Positions 1 to 6,750 of a DNA stretch of 14,870 bases are shown here, in pieces (position 1 is the first letter of the stretch; every line of letters starts with the position of its first letter). Both the position numbers and the translations under genes were made by a program. This DNA is from an uncultured Sutterella sp. (lineage in GTDB: Bacteria; Pseudomonadota; Gammaproteobacteria; Burkholderiales; Burkholderiaceae_F), in assembly GCA_934249275.1 (NCBI GenBank), contig CAKQKT010000041.1, positions 1 to 14,870 of the forward strand, read 5' to 3'. Below the pieces are notes generated by a model. It did no database searches and was not told where the DNA came from. It saw only the letters and a list, made by a program, of their open reading frames with translations.

Positions 1-188
1 CTCATATACTGCAGAATGCGGCCGGACTGGTCGAAGCCGTAGTACCGGTAGCCGCTGGCGCGCTGGTTGACGTCAATAAGACCGCTTTCCTGATAGTGCT
101 TCAGGAATTCGGAAGTCACGCCCAGATAGCGGGCAAAATCGCCGATTCGGTATTGGCGGCAGTCCGTCGTTTTCTTTTTCGTTGCCAT
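1..188 (-). CDS. MerR-family transcriptional regulator, N-terminal part (runs off window)
   Basis: Reading down from the ATG at 188 gives about 62 residues starting MATKKKTTDC and leaving the window in frame, so the C-terminal effector part is missing. Residues 13 to about 60 fit a MerR winged HTH: YRIGDFARYLGVTSEFLKHY matches the family's 'IGELAKxxGVSxxTLRYYExxGL' pattern, followed by ESGLIDVN and the wing motif SGYRYYGFDQ. The usual Arg-Tyr-Tyr of the recognition region is Lys-His-Tyr here. MerR proteins bind DNA as dimers and remodel promoters with long spacers; the ligand is set by the missing part, so none can be named. The gene is divergent from the SGNH-porin operon and shares a 225-bp intergenic region with it, so it may regulate that operon or itself. 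Family assignment is good; role unknown. Confidence 0.8.
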   Translation of the reverse strand, partial: MATKKKTTDCRQYRIGDFARYLGVTSEFLKHYQESGLIDVNQRASGYRYYGFDQSGRILQYM

Positions 189-291
189 GAGGAAAGCCTG
201 ATGTTGAGGGAACTCTGTCTTTTCATTCTCTCATGATCGGACGCCGAGCGCAGAATCGCCCGATTCACATTGTCTTCTCCGTCTTTCCATC

Positions 292-317
292 TTGCATTTC
301 GCGCAAAACAACTTTGC
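292..317 (+). promoter_or_regulatory. Candidate LysR-type operator upstream of the SGNH-porin operon
   Basis: The element reads TTGC (292-295), 7 nt, GCAAA (303-307), 5 nt, TTTGC (313-317). TTGC-N7-GCAA contains the LysR-family T-N11-A box. It ends 97 bp before the ATG at 414. An identically spaced element lies at 3565-3590, also 97 bp before its gene. An outer inverted repeat, CATCTTGC (288-295) and GCAAGATG (320-327), frames it. The layout is seen directly; binding by the LysR protein encoded at 2480-3487 is inferred. Confidence 0.6.
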
Positions 318-362
318 CCGCAAGATGATTTTCCCGTGAACTCTCCTTTGTTAGATTGACTT

Positions 363-396
363 CCGACCAATCGGGATCATCCCGAAAACCGACCAA
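363..396 (+). repeat. Palindrome flanked by direct repeats in the leader of the SGNH-porin operon
   Basis: TCGGGAT-C-ATCCCGA (371-385) is a perfect 7-1-7 inverted repeat. It is flanked by two copies of CCGACCAA (363-370 and 389-396), 26 bp apart. It lies just upstream of the Shine-Dalgarno sequence AAAGGAGA (401-408). It could be an operator or a 5'-UTR hairpin with a 5-bp stem and 5-nt loop; the sequence alone does not decide. Confidence 0.45.
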
Positions 397-413
397 CCTC
401 AAAGGAGAAATAC

Positions 414-1208
414 ATGAAGAAGCTCGCTCTGGCGCTCCTTGCCTCGCTTGCGCTTTCGACCGGCGCTCACGCGCTTGAAACAGGCGTGGCGCCCAAGATC
501 ACCGAACTCGGCATCTCGAATCCGACGACCGGCCTCTACGTCGGCAATTCCTACTCGTTTTACAACTGCGGCGTACACGGCTACGTCCGCGGCTTCACCC
601 GCGCGGCCAACCGCACCTGGAAGGCGCGCCTGCAGACCATCAGCTCGGGCATGCTGAGCTACCACAACGTCGAGAACTATCTGTCGCCTCACGAGATGGA
701 TCCGTACGTCGTCAAAGGCACCGACAAGATGTTCGACGTCGTCTTTCTGCAGGCCATGTCGACCGAACCCATTGCCAAGACTCGCATTGAGACCTTCAGA
801 AAATATCTCAAGCAGCATGTCGAAACAATCCGCGCCAAGGGCTCCGTCCCTGTAGTGGTCGACACGTGGGCACGCGCCGACAAGATGGACAAGGATACGC
901 GCCGCCTTGCCGACAGCATCATCACCGAAGCCAACAGGAACAACGCCGTTGTTCTGCCCGTGGGCCTTGCCTTCGCCGAAAGCCTGAAGGAGCGTCCGGA
1001 CCTCATCCTTCATCAGGCCGACAAGAGCCATCCGACCGCCGCGGGCTCCTATCTCTACGGCGCGCTCGTCTACTCGCTCCTCTTCAAGGCCTCTCCCGAA
1101 GGACTCGACTTCCTCGGCGAATGCGAAAAGCCCCTCAAGCCTGAAGACGCCGCCTATCTGCAAAAGCTTGCCTGGCGCGTTGCGACCGAATTCTACGGCT
1201 GGAAATAA
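414..1208 (+). CDS. Secreted SGNH/GDSL-hydrolase-like protein
   Basis: A 264-residue protein with a Sec signal peptide at 1-20 (MKKLALALLASLALSTGAHA, cleavage after AHA). The start is supported by AAAGGAGA, 6 nt upstream. The mature part looks like an SGNH-fold hydrolase: block I is LYVGNSYSFYN (candidate nucleophile Ser46), an internal strand DVVFLQAMS lies near 108-116, and the C-terminal block DKSHPTAAGSYLYG (203-216) supplies Asp203 and His206 in the D-x-x-H arrangement. SGNH enzymes hydrolyse esters, often acetyl or acyl groups on carbohydrates. It would act in the periplasm or outside. It is the first gene of an operon with the porin 26 bp downstream, which suggests it processes a substrate before or after passage through the pore. 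The actual substrate cannot be read, and a non-catalytic SGNH-fold role is possible. Family call moderate. Confidence 0.7.
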   Translation: MKKLALALLASLALSTGAHALETGVAPKITELGISNPTTGLYVGNSYSFYNCGVHGYVRGFTRAANRTWKARLQTISSGMLSYHNVENYLSPHEMDPYVVKGTDKMFDVVFLQAMSTEPIAKTRIETFRKYLKQHVETIRAKGSVPVVVDTWARADKMDKDTRRLADSIITEANRNNAVVLPVGLAFAESLKERPDLILHQADKSHPTAAGSYLYGALVYSLLFKASPEGLDFLGECEKPLKPEDAAYLQKLAWRVATEFYGWK

Positions 1209-1234
1209 CGAACGAATTGAAAAGGAACTTCATC

Positions 1235-2392
1235 ATGACTCACCGTCTTCTTCCGATTGCGGTTGTGACCGCCGCAGCATTCGCCTCCATGACCGCAGGC
1301 GCCGCCAACGTTGACGTCTACGGCATCGTCGACACAGGCCTTCACTATTCGAAGGCCGACAGCGGCGACACGACCGTCACCATGGACTCCGGCATTACCA
1401 AGGGCTCCCGCGTGGGCCTCATCGGCTCCGAGGATCTCGGCGGCGGATACAAGGCCGTCTTCAATCTGGAAACCGGCTTCACCGTTGACGACGGTGCCCT
1501 TGACAACACGAAGAACCGCCTATTCAACCGCAACGCCTACCTCGGCCTCGTCACGCCCTACGGCGAAGTCCGCTTCGGCCGTCAGGGCGCGCTCGGCTCC
1601 GGCGTCAACGGCTCCGTCTTTCTGAATTCGTTCACGGTCTTCGGCAATCTCTACAAGGAAGCCCAGGCGCTTCAGATCATCAATCATCAGGTCATGCGCG
1701 CCGACAACATGATCCGCTACGAGTCGCCCAGCATGGCCGGCCTCACGCTCTACGGCGAATATTCCAACGGCGTGGACGGCGACGACGCCGTTCCGAGCTC
1801 TAAGCGCGACCGCTTTGCCGCCGTCGCCGCCCAATACCGCCGCGGACCGCTGCGCCTCGTCTTCGTTGCGGACAACTACTTCTACCAGCGCGGGACGAGC
1901 TTCTACAACCGCGACGACTCCCGGACCTACAATCTCGGCATTCGCTGGAAGATCGACGATCTGACGCTCTACGGCGCCTATCAGTACGGCAGCAACGTTG
2001 AAAAGGTCGGCAACCAGATGACGCGCTACAAGAAGACCGACACCAACGCCACCAAGTACGGCAACGAAGGCTTCGACAGCCATGCCGTCGTGCTCGGCGC
2101 CGTCTATGACGTCTTCGGCGGCAGGCTCAAGATGCAGACCGGGTACGCCACGGGCGACAACGACACCTTCAAGGTCAGGGCCAGCTCCGGCAAGCGCACC
2201 GACGTGAAGGTCGAAGCTGACGTCTGGCAGCTTGCGCTCGGCTACGACTATCCGCTCAGCAAGCGCACGTATGTCTACGCCGCCGCATCCTACGTCGACC
2301 GCACCTACAAGGAGGACGGACAGAAAGTCTTCGGCGCCAAGAAGACGGACACGGTCCGGGCGGCCATGCTCGGCATCTGCCACGCCTTCTGA
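1235..2392 (+). CDS. Outer-membrane general porin (Gram-negative OmpC/porin_4 type)
   Basis: A 385-residue trimeric-type beta-barrel porin. The signal peptide is residues 1-23 (MTHRLLPIAVVTAAAFASMTAGA). The mature protein opens with ANVDVYGIVDTGLHYS, the first strand typical of betaproteobacterial porins. Other family marks are GSRVGLIGSEDLGGGYKAVF, the NRNAYLGL...GEVRFGRQ block, alternating aromatic beta-strands throughout, and a C-terminal Phe (ICHAF) needed for BAM assembly. An in-frame TTG at 1217 could add six residues, but the ATG at 1235 has AAAAGGAA at a suitable distance and gives a clean signal peptide. It lies 26 bp after the SGNH gene and is probably co-transcribed with it. Porins pass small hydrophilic solutes; the shared operator with the lyase-DcuC operon suggests a dedicated anionic nutrient, which is inference. 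Confidence 0.93.
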   Translation: MTHRLLPIAVVTAAAFASMTAGAANVDVYGIVDTGLHYSKADSGDTTVTMDSGITKGSRVGLIGSEDLGGGYKAVFNLETGFTVDDGALDNTKNRLFNRNAYLGLVTPYGEVRFGRQGALGSGVNGSVFLNSFTVFGNLYKEAQALQIINHQVMRADNMIRYESPSMAGLTLYGEYSNGVDGDDAVPSSKRDRFAAVAAQYRRGPLRLVFVADNYFYQRGTSFYNRDDSRTYNLGIRWKIDDLTLYGAYQYGSNVEKVGNQMTRYKKTDTNATKYGNEGFDSHAVVLGAVYDVFGGRLKMQTGYATGDNDTFKVRASSGKRTDVKVEADVWQLALGYDYPLSKRTYVYAAASYVDRTYKEDGQKVFGAKKTDTVRAAMLGICHAF

Positions 2393-2401
2393 CAAGCGTC
2401 G

Positions 2402-2463
2402 GACAGCCTCGCGCAGGGTGCTTCCTCATCGCAGTCGGAAGCTTCCTGCGCCCGAGGCCTGTC
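2402..2463. terminator. Long imperfect hairpin between the porin and lysR (possible bidirectional terminator)
   Basis: Core stems are GCGCAGG (2411-2417) with CCTGCGC (2445-2451) and GCTTCC (2420-2425) with GGAAGC (2437-2442), around an 11-nt loop. The outer arms GACAG-CCTC and GAGG-CCTGTC extend the pairing to 2402-2463 with small bulges. No T-tract follows on either strand, so this is not a textbook intrinsic terminator. Its place between two convergent genes suggests transcript-end formation or RNA stabilisation. Confidence 0.5.
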
Positions 2464-2479
2464 TGGAAAGCCGCTTCGA

Positions 2480-3487
2480 TCAGCGGCTCCGCCGTCTCGT
2501 TTCAGTAAACCGTATCTCTGTTCGGTCAAAGGGCGGATTGTCGGGCGGGAGTCCCACGACGGAGCTCACCGCCTTCTCATAGCCCGCAAACGTACTGCGC
2601 ATCATGGCCGCAAACCATTCGAAGAAGATGCGCACGCGCTTCATGTGCCAGGCATCCCGGTTCGTCACGACAAAGCACTCGACGGGCGGACGGGACCAGC
2701 CCGGCAGAATCGGCACGAGCCTGCCTTCGGCCAGGTCCTCGTGAATCTGGACGAGCGGCATGTCGGCCGCCACGCCCATGCCCGCGAGCACCGCCTCGCG
2801 GATGGCGAGCACGTCGGTCGAGCGCACCGCCGTTCCGTACTCCACCGGAGCGCTCGTCTCTCCTCGATAAAGCACCTTCGTCTCGGGCCTCACGGGACCC
2901 GAGTAGATGTATCCGCGGTGGTTCTTGAGCTGCTCGGGCGTGACCGGCAGGCCGTTTCTGCTGATGTACTCGGGACTCGCCACGGGCAGGTACACATTCC
3001 GGCCGCGACTTACGTATACAAGGCCGGGCATCGTCGGCTCGCCCGTCAGAACGGCCACGTCGACGAAGCCCTTGGCCACATCGGCCTCCGTTCCGCCCGT
3101 CTGAATATCCACTGAAATCCCCGGATGCGCCTCTGTAAACATCCGGATGAAGGGCACCAGCCGCCGGGTGGCGAAGCCCGGCGCGGAAGAGAGCCTCACG
3201 CGGCCCGCCAGCGCCCGGTTGTCGTCGACGAGCGCCTCCATCAGTGCGTCGTGCGCCCGGAGGATCGTCTCCATTCTCTTCAAGGCGGTTTTGCCCGCAT
3301 CGGTAAGCTGCAGAGGCCGCGTGTTGTGGCGGATCAGCTCGCATCCGAGCGCCTTCTCGAGTCCTGCAATGGACCGCGACAAGCTTGAAACCTCAACGTC
3401 AAGCGCCTTGGCGGCGGAGGTGAGCGTGCCGCTTCTTGCAAAGGTCACGAAGGCCCGCCAGGCCGTCAGATCATCCGTTCTGCTCAT
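2480..3487 (-). CDS. LysR-type transcriptional regulator
   Basis: A 335-residue protein. The N-terminal winged HTH (about 5-65) reads LTAWRAFVTFARSGTLTSAA, then SSLSRSIAGLEKALGCELI and LQLTDAGKTAL, the standard LysR pattern. The effector domain begins near 90 with GRVRLSSAPGFATRRLVPFI and contains the family's FVDVAVLTG and SPEYISRNGLPVTPEQL segments. The C-terminal tail is about 30 residues longer than usual and rich in Arg. I chose ATG 3487, which has AGGA 9 nt upstream; an in-frame TTG at 3526 would add 13 residues but has no better Shine-Dalgarno. It is divergent from the lyase-DcuC operon across a 199-bp region containing the 3565-3590 operator, the classic arrangement for an LTTR activating its neighbour in response to a pathway metabolite. 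It probably also acts on the SGNH-porin operon (inference). Confidence 0.9.
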   Translation of the reverse strand: MSRTDDLTAWRAFVTFARSGTLTSAAKALDVEVSSLSRSIAGLEKALGCELIRHNTRPLQLTDAGKTALKRMETILRAHDALMEALVDDNRALAGRVRLSSAPGFATRRLVPFIRMFTEAHPGISVDIQTGGTEADVAKGFVDVAVLTGEPTMPGLVYVSRGRNVYLPVASPEYISRNGLPVTPEQLKNHRGYIYSGPVRPETKVLYRGETSAPVEYGTAVRSTDVLAIREAVLAGMGVAADMPLVQIHEDLAEGRLVPILPGWSRPPVECFVVTNRDAWHMKRVRIFFEWFAAMMRSTFAGYEKAVSSVVGLPPDNPPFDRTEIRFTETRRRSR

Positions 3488-3564
3488 GAGGACCATTCCT
3501 AAAATCCGGTTGAGTTGCAACGCCAATCATAAGGAGTCGCTCGCCTTTAAGCGATCCCCTTATT

Positions 3565-3590
3565 TTGCGATTCACGCAAAGTAGTTTTGC
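3565..3590 (+). promoter_or_regulatory. Candidate LysR-type operator in the lysR/lyase divergent promoter
   Basis: TTGC (3565-3568), 7 nt, GCAAA (3576-3580), 5 nt, TTTGC (3586-3590). It ends 97 bp before the ATG at 3687 and 78 bp upstream of the lysR start at 3487. The left part is a longer perfect inverted repeat, TTTGCG-ATTCA-CGCAAA (3564-3580), containing the T-N11-A box. The reverse complement of 3576-3590 matches 303-317 at 14 of 15 positions. The position suits an LTTR site that represses its own gene and activates the divergent operon. Confidence 0.7.
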
Positions 3591-3651
3591 TTCAACAGGT
3601 GTTGTGAACACTCCCGCGCAACGTCAAACTCTCACCGTCGTCAACGCACAA

Positions 3652-3670
3652 CGGCTCATGACCGGAGCCG
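3652..3670 (+). other. Small hairpin in the leader of the lyase-DcuC operon
   Basis: CGGCTC (3652-3657) pairs with GAGCCG (3665-3670) around a 7-nt loop. It is followed directly by an A-rich stretch and the Shine-Dalgarno AAAGGA, before the ATG at 3687. It may stabilise the 5' end of the mRNA or affect initiation. The SGNH-porin leader has a hairpin in the same relative place. Confidence 0.4.
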
Positions 3671-3686
3671 CAAAAAGGACCATTAC

Positions 3687-5111
3687 ATGAAAAAGGACGA
3701 ATTCTTCTGGCTCAACGCCATCAACCGCGCGACCGTCGTCACGGGCCTGCGCAACGGCCAGTTCGGCGAAGATCTTGCCAAACAGGCCGCCGCCGGCATT
3801 GCCGCGGTCGAAGCTCAGGGAGACGCAGATCCCTCGCTTCGCGTCAAGAGCTACATCGCTTGGGAGCCGATGCTCATCAAGGCCGCAGGCCAGAGCGTGA
3901 CCGCCATTCACGCCGGCCGCTCCAGCCAGGACATCCTCTCCACGCAGCGCACCGCCATTCTTCGCGACGAAACGCTTGAGTTCGCCGCCGGGCTCGAGGA
4001 CGTGATCGGCGATCTGCTTGAACTAGCCGACCGCCACCGCGACACGATCGTGCCGAGCTACACGAACGGCGTCGCCGCGCAGCCCACCTCCTATGCACAC
4101 TATCTGCTTGGCATTGCCGCATCGCTCCTTCGCGTCCGCGAGCGCCTTTCCGAAGGCTATGCCCGCTTCAACATGTCCGCCATGGGCGCTACGGTGCTCA
4201 ACGGCACGGGCTGGCCGCTTGACCGCGATGCGATGGCGCACGCCCTCGGCTTCCCGCGTCCCGTAGAAAATGCGCTTGACGCGACGAGCCTCGCGCCCGT
4301 CGACATGCCGCTCGAGGTCGCCTCGGAGCTCGCCGCCGCGGCCGTCCGCATCGGCTCGATGATCAACGACATCATGGTTCAGTACGCGCAGCCGCGTCCC
4401 TGGATCATCCTGCAGGAAGGCGGCGAAAACACCTACGTCTCCTCCGCCATGCCGCAGAAGCGCAATCCGGGCCTCATGAACACCTGCCGCGAGGACTGCT
4501 CGGACGTCATCGGCGAGATGAACGCGGCCTTCCTTCGCGCGCACAACGTCGTGCCCGGCATGGTCGACGGCAAGCGCGTCGAGAAGAACGCCCGCATGAT
4601 GAAGACCGCCATGACGATGCTCGCGCGATTCCGCAAGGTGCTCGCAGCCCTCACGATCAACCCGGCCCGCGCGCTTGAAGAGCTCAACAGCGACTGGACG
4701 GCCTCCCAGGAAATCGCCGATCGCCTGATGCGCGACCACGGCCTGCCCTTCCGCATCGGCCACCACATGGCGAGCCGCATGGTGGGCTGGGCGCGCGCCA
4801 ACAACGTTCTTCCGCTCGACTTCCCGTACGCCGAGATGCAGCGCATCTACCGCGAGGAAATCGCCGAAGAGTACCCGGAGGGCCCCGCCGAGCTTCCGAT
4901 GAGCGAAGCCGAATTCCATGCCGCGCTCGACCCTCGCAGCATCGTGGCCGCCCGCCGCACCGCGGGCAGCGCCTCGCCCGCCGAAGTCGCGAAGATGCTC
5001 GACGCCGGCCGCGCGCGCCTCACCGCCTTCCGAACCTCTCGCGAATCCGAAGAGGCCCGCATCGCCCAGGCGCTCGAATCCCTCGACGAAGCCTTCGCGA
5101 AGCTCCTCTGA
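3687..5111 (+). CDS. Argininosuccinate-lyase-like enzyme of the fumarase/aspartase superfamily
   Basis: A 474-residue protein, close to the normal length of argininosuccinate lyases, starting at ATG 3687 after AAAAAGGA. The superfamily signature SSAMPQKRNP (252-261) carries the flexible-loop serine that acts as catalytic base. HAGRSSQD (75-82) corresponds to HTGRSRND of argininosuccinate lyase, and NGTGWPLDR (172-180) to its GTTFPIDR-like segment. These enzymes eliminate an amine from an N-substituted aspartate (or similar) and usually release fumarate. Two differences matter: the active-site His of YTHLQRAQP is Asn127 in YTNGVAAQP, and the substrate loop has Ser-Gln in place of Arg-Asn. It is therefore probably not the arginine-biosynthesis enzyme but acts on another N-substituted dicarboxylate. 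Its operon with a DcuC carrier 53 bp downstream and a divergent LysR gene supports a catabolic role. The family is certain, the substrate unknown. Confidence 0.85.
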   Translation: MKKDEFFWLNAINRATVVTGLRNGQFGEDLAKQAAAGIAAVEAQGDADPSLRVKSYIAWEPMLIKAAGQSVTAIHAGRSSQDILSTQRTAILRDETLEFAAGLEDVIGDLLELADRHRDTIVPSYTNGVAAQPTSYAHYLLGIAASLLRVRERLSEGYARFNMSAMGATVLNGTGWPLDRDAMAHALGFPRPVENALDATSLAPVDMPLEVASELAAAAVRIGSMINDIMVQYAQPRPWIILQEGGENTYVSSAMPQKRNPGLMNTCREDCSDVIGEMNAAFLRAHNVVPGMVDGKRVEKNARMMKTAMTMLARFRKVLAALTINPARALEELNSDWTASQEIADRLMRDHGLPFRIGHHMASRMVGWARANNVLPLDFPYAEMQRIYREEIAEEYPEGPAELPMSEAEFHAALDPRSIVAARRTAGSASPAEVAKMLDAGRARLTAFRTSRESEEARIAQALESLDEAFAKLL

Positions 5112-5164
5112 CCATCCTTCCGTTCCAACCGAAACACCGACCATAAAATTTGGAGAACCACATC

Positions 5165-6535
5165 ATGCAATCACTACTGCCCTGGATTGCGGTCGCCGTG
5201 ACGATCGTCGCGGGCTGGGCGCTCATCAAGCGCTATCAGACGCACATGGTCCTGCTCTTTGCAGGTCTCGTCCTGCTGCTCTGCGCGGCGGGCCTCACCG
5301 ACGCCTCCTTCCTGCCCAAGGGCGTCAAGCCGTCGGGCTTCTTCCTCTTCGACATTTTCAACACGCTCAAGAGCATCGCCACCAAGCAGAGCTCCGGCAT
5401 CGGCTTCCTCATCATGACCGCCGGCGGCTTTGCGGCCTACATGGACCGCATCGGCGCCGCACGCGCGCTCGTCGACATCGCCGTCAAGCCGCTCAGCATG
5501 CTCAAGGCGCCGTATCTCGTCCTCGTGGGCGGCTACATCGTCGGCCAGGTCCTCGTGATGGTCATTCCGTCCGCGGCAGGCCTCGCCATGCTGCTGCTCG
5601 TCGCGCTCTTCCCGATCCTCAAGGCCGTGGGCACCTCCGCCGCCTCGGCCGCGGCCGTCATCGGCACGTCCGCCGGCATGACCTTCGCGCCGACCGCCGG
5701 CACCGCCAACCTTGCCGCCAAGGTCGCGAACCTCGACCCGATCATCTATCTCGTCCAGTACCAGCTCGTCATTGCCGTTCCGACGATCATCGTCGTGTGC
5801 GTCGCCCACTACTTCGTGCAGCGCTACTACGACAAGAAGAACGACGATGTCTACGCCGAAGCGGCCGAAGTGAAGGCCTCCGACGCACCCGCGGCCCCGA
5901 AGTGGTACGCCGTCTTCCCGGTGCTGCCGATCGTCCTGCTGATCGTCTTCTCGAAGCTCGTCGTCTCGTCCATCAAGCTTGACACGATCTCCGCGCTCTT
6001 CATGGTCTGGACCGGCGTCGTCATCATCGAAATCATCCGCACGAAGTCCGTCAAGAAGGTCTTCAAGGACGCCATGGCCATGTTCCAGTCCATGGGCAAG
6101 ATGTTCGCCGGCATCGTCGCGCTGATCATCTGCGCCGAATTCTTCGCCACCGGCCTCAAGGTCTCCGGCCTCATCGACGCGCTCATCAACTCCGCCCACG
6201 GCATCGGCGCGGGCATGGGCGTCATGACCGTGATCCTCACGGCCATCGTCTCCGCCGTCACCTTCCTCACCGGCTCCGGCGTCGGCGCCTACTCGTCCTT
6301 TGCCTCGCTCGCTCCCGACGTTGCCGCAGGCCTCGGCGGCTCCGTCGCCGCCCTCGTCACGCCGATGCAGTTCGCCTCCGGCATGCTCCGCGCCATGAGC
6401 CCGGTCGCAGGCGTCATCATCGCCGTCGCGGGCGCCGCAGGCATCTCGCCCATGGCCGTCGTGCGCCGCACCTGGATTCCGATGACCGCCGGCATGATCG
6501 CCACGCTCGTCGCGAACATGATCTTCTTCGGATAA
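5165..6535 (+). CDS. DcuC-family anaerobic C4-dicarboxylate transporter
   Basis: A 456-residue, strongly hydrophobic protein with roughly 12 or more membrane segments. Family features are the N-terminal pair of helices, the MTAGGFAAYMDRIGAARALVDIAVKPL block (like DcuC CGFAAYMTHIGA), the APYLVLVGGYIVGQ helix, TSAGMTFAPTAGTANLAAK (like DcuC's ILAPTSGDVVLAA), AHYFVQRYYDKK at the end of the first half, and a second half with GSGVGAYSSFASLAPDVA. DcuC proteins move fumarate, succinate and related dicarboxylates across the inner membrane under anaerobic conditions, by uptake, antiport or efflux. An in-frame TTG at 5150 exists, but ATG 5165 has GGAG 9 nt upstream. Lying 53 bp after the lyase, it likely imports that enzyme's substrate or exchanges its fumarate product for succinate (inference). 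A strong terminator follows. Confidence 0.88.
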   Translation: MQSLLPWIAVAVTIVAGWALIKRYQTHMVLLFAGLVLLLCAAGLTDASFLPKGVKPSGFFLFDIFNTLKSIATKQSSGIGFLIMTAGGFAAYMDRIGAARALVDIAVKPLSMLKAPYLVLVGGYIVGQVLVMVIPSAAGLAMLLLVALFPILKAVGTSAASAAAVIGTSAGMTFAPTAGTANLAAKVANLDPIIYLVQYQLVIAVPTIIVVCVAHYFVQRYYDKKNDDVYAEAAEVKASDAPAAPKWYAVFPVLPIVLLIVFSKLVVSSIKLDTISALFMVWTGVVIIEIIRTKSVKKVFKDAMAMFQSMGKMFAGIVALIICAEFFATGLKVSGLIDALINSAHGIGAGMGVMTVILTAIVSAVTFLTGSGVGAYSSFASLAPDVAAGLGGSVAALVTPMQFASGMLRAMSPVAGVIIAVAGAAGISPMAVVRRTWIPMTAGMIATLVANMIFFG

Positions 6536-6556
6536 CCCAATAACAAAACGCTCCTC

Positions 6557-6603
6557 GGCGGCCGGCCGTTCGAATCCTTTCGGACGGCCGGCCTTCCTTT
6601 TTT
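6557..6603 (+). terminator. Intrinsic terminator of the lyase-DcuC operon
   Basis: GGCCGGCCGTTCGAA (6560-6574) pairs with the sequence 6579-6593 as a 15-bp GC-rich stem with one G-T pair and a 4-nt loop. TTCC and six T follow (6598-6603). It starts about 24 bp after the transporter stop codon. Confidence 0.9.
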
Positions 6604-6608
6604 CGGAT

Positions 6609-6646
6609 AAAAAGCGGCTCCGTTTCCATAAGCCGGAAACAGAGCC
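6609..6646 (-). terminator. Intrinsic terminator for ilvD (minus strand)
   Basis: GGCTC-C-GTTTCC (6616-6627) pairs with GGAAAC-A-GAGCC (6635-6646), 11 bp with one mismatch and a 7-nt loop. Read on the minus strand it is followed by GC and five T (6613-6609). It lies about 105 bp beyond the ilvD stop. Confidence 0.75.
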
Positions 6647-6702
6647 AAAACAAAGCCCGCCGGCACCGGAACCTGTCGTGCAGGCGAGCTTTTCCCCGTC
6701 CC

Positions 6703-6722
6703 GCGGCCGCTTAAGCAGCCGC
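6703..6722. repeat. 20-bp near-perfect palindrome after the ilvD stop
   Basis: GCGGCCGCTT (6703-6712) is followed directly by AAGCAGCCGC (6713-6722); 9 of 10 positions pair. It lies in the ilvD 3' region, 29 bp beyond the stop. It may be a 3'-UTR hairpin; no T-tract is attached. Confidence 0.4.
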
Positions 6723-6750
6723 CGGACAGACGACTTCGAAAATCTAGCGA

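Noticed and set aside
292..317. FNR/CRP-type site as the explanation of the shared operator
   Set aside because: The half-sites are TTGC/GCAA with 7- and 5-nt gaps, not TTGAT-N4-ATCAA or TGTGA-N6-TCACA.
116..370. 84-codon minus-strand frame across the MerR start and the intergenic region
   Set aside because: It is out of frame with the MerR gene, which has a good HTH; the predicted peptide is unrecognisable.
4023..5144. 373-codon minus-strand frame opposite the lyase
   Set aside because: The composition is His/Arg/Gly/Val-rich as expected of an antisense shadow, and the lyase on the other strand is certain.
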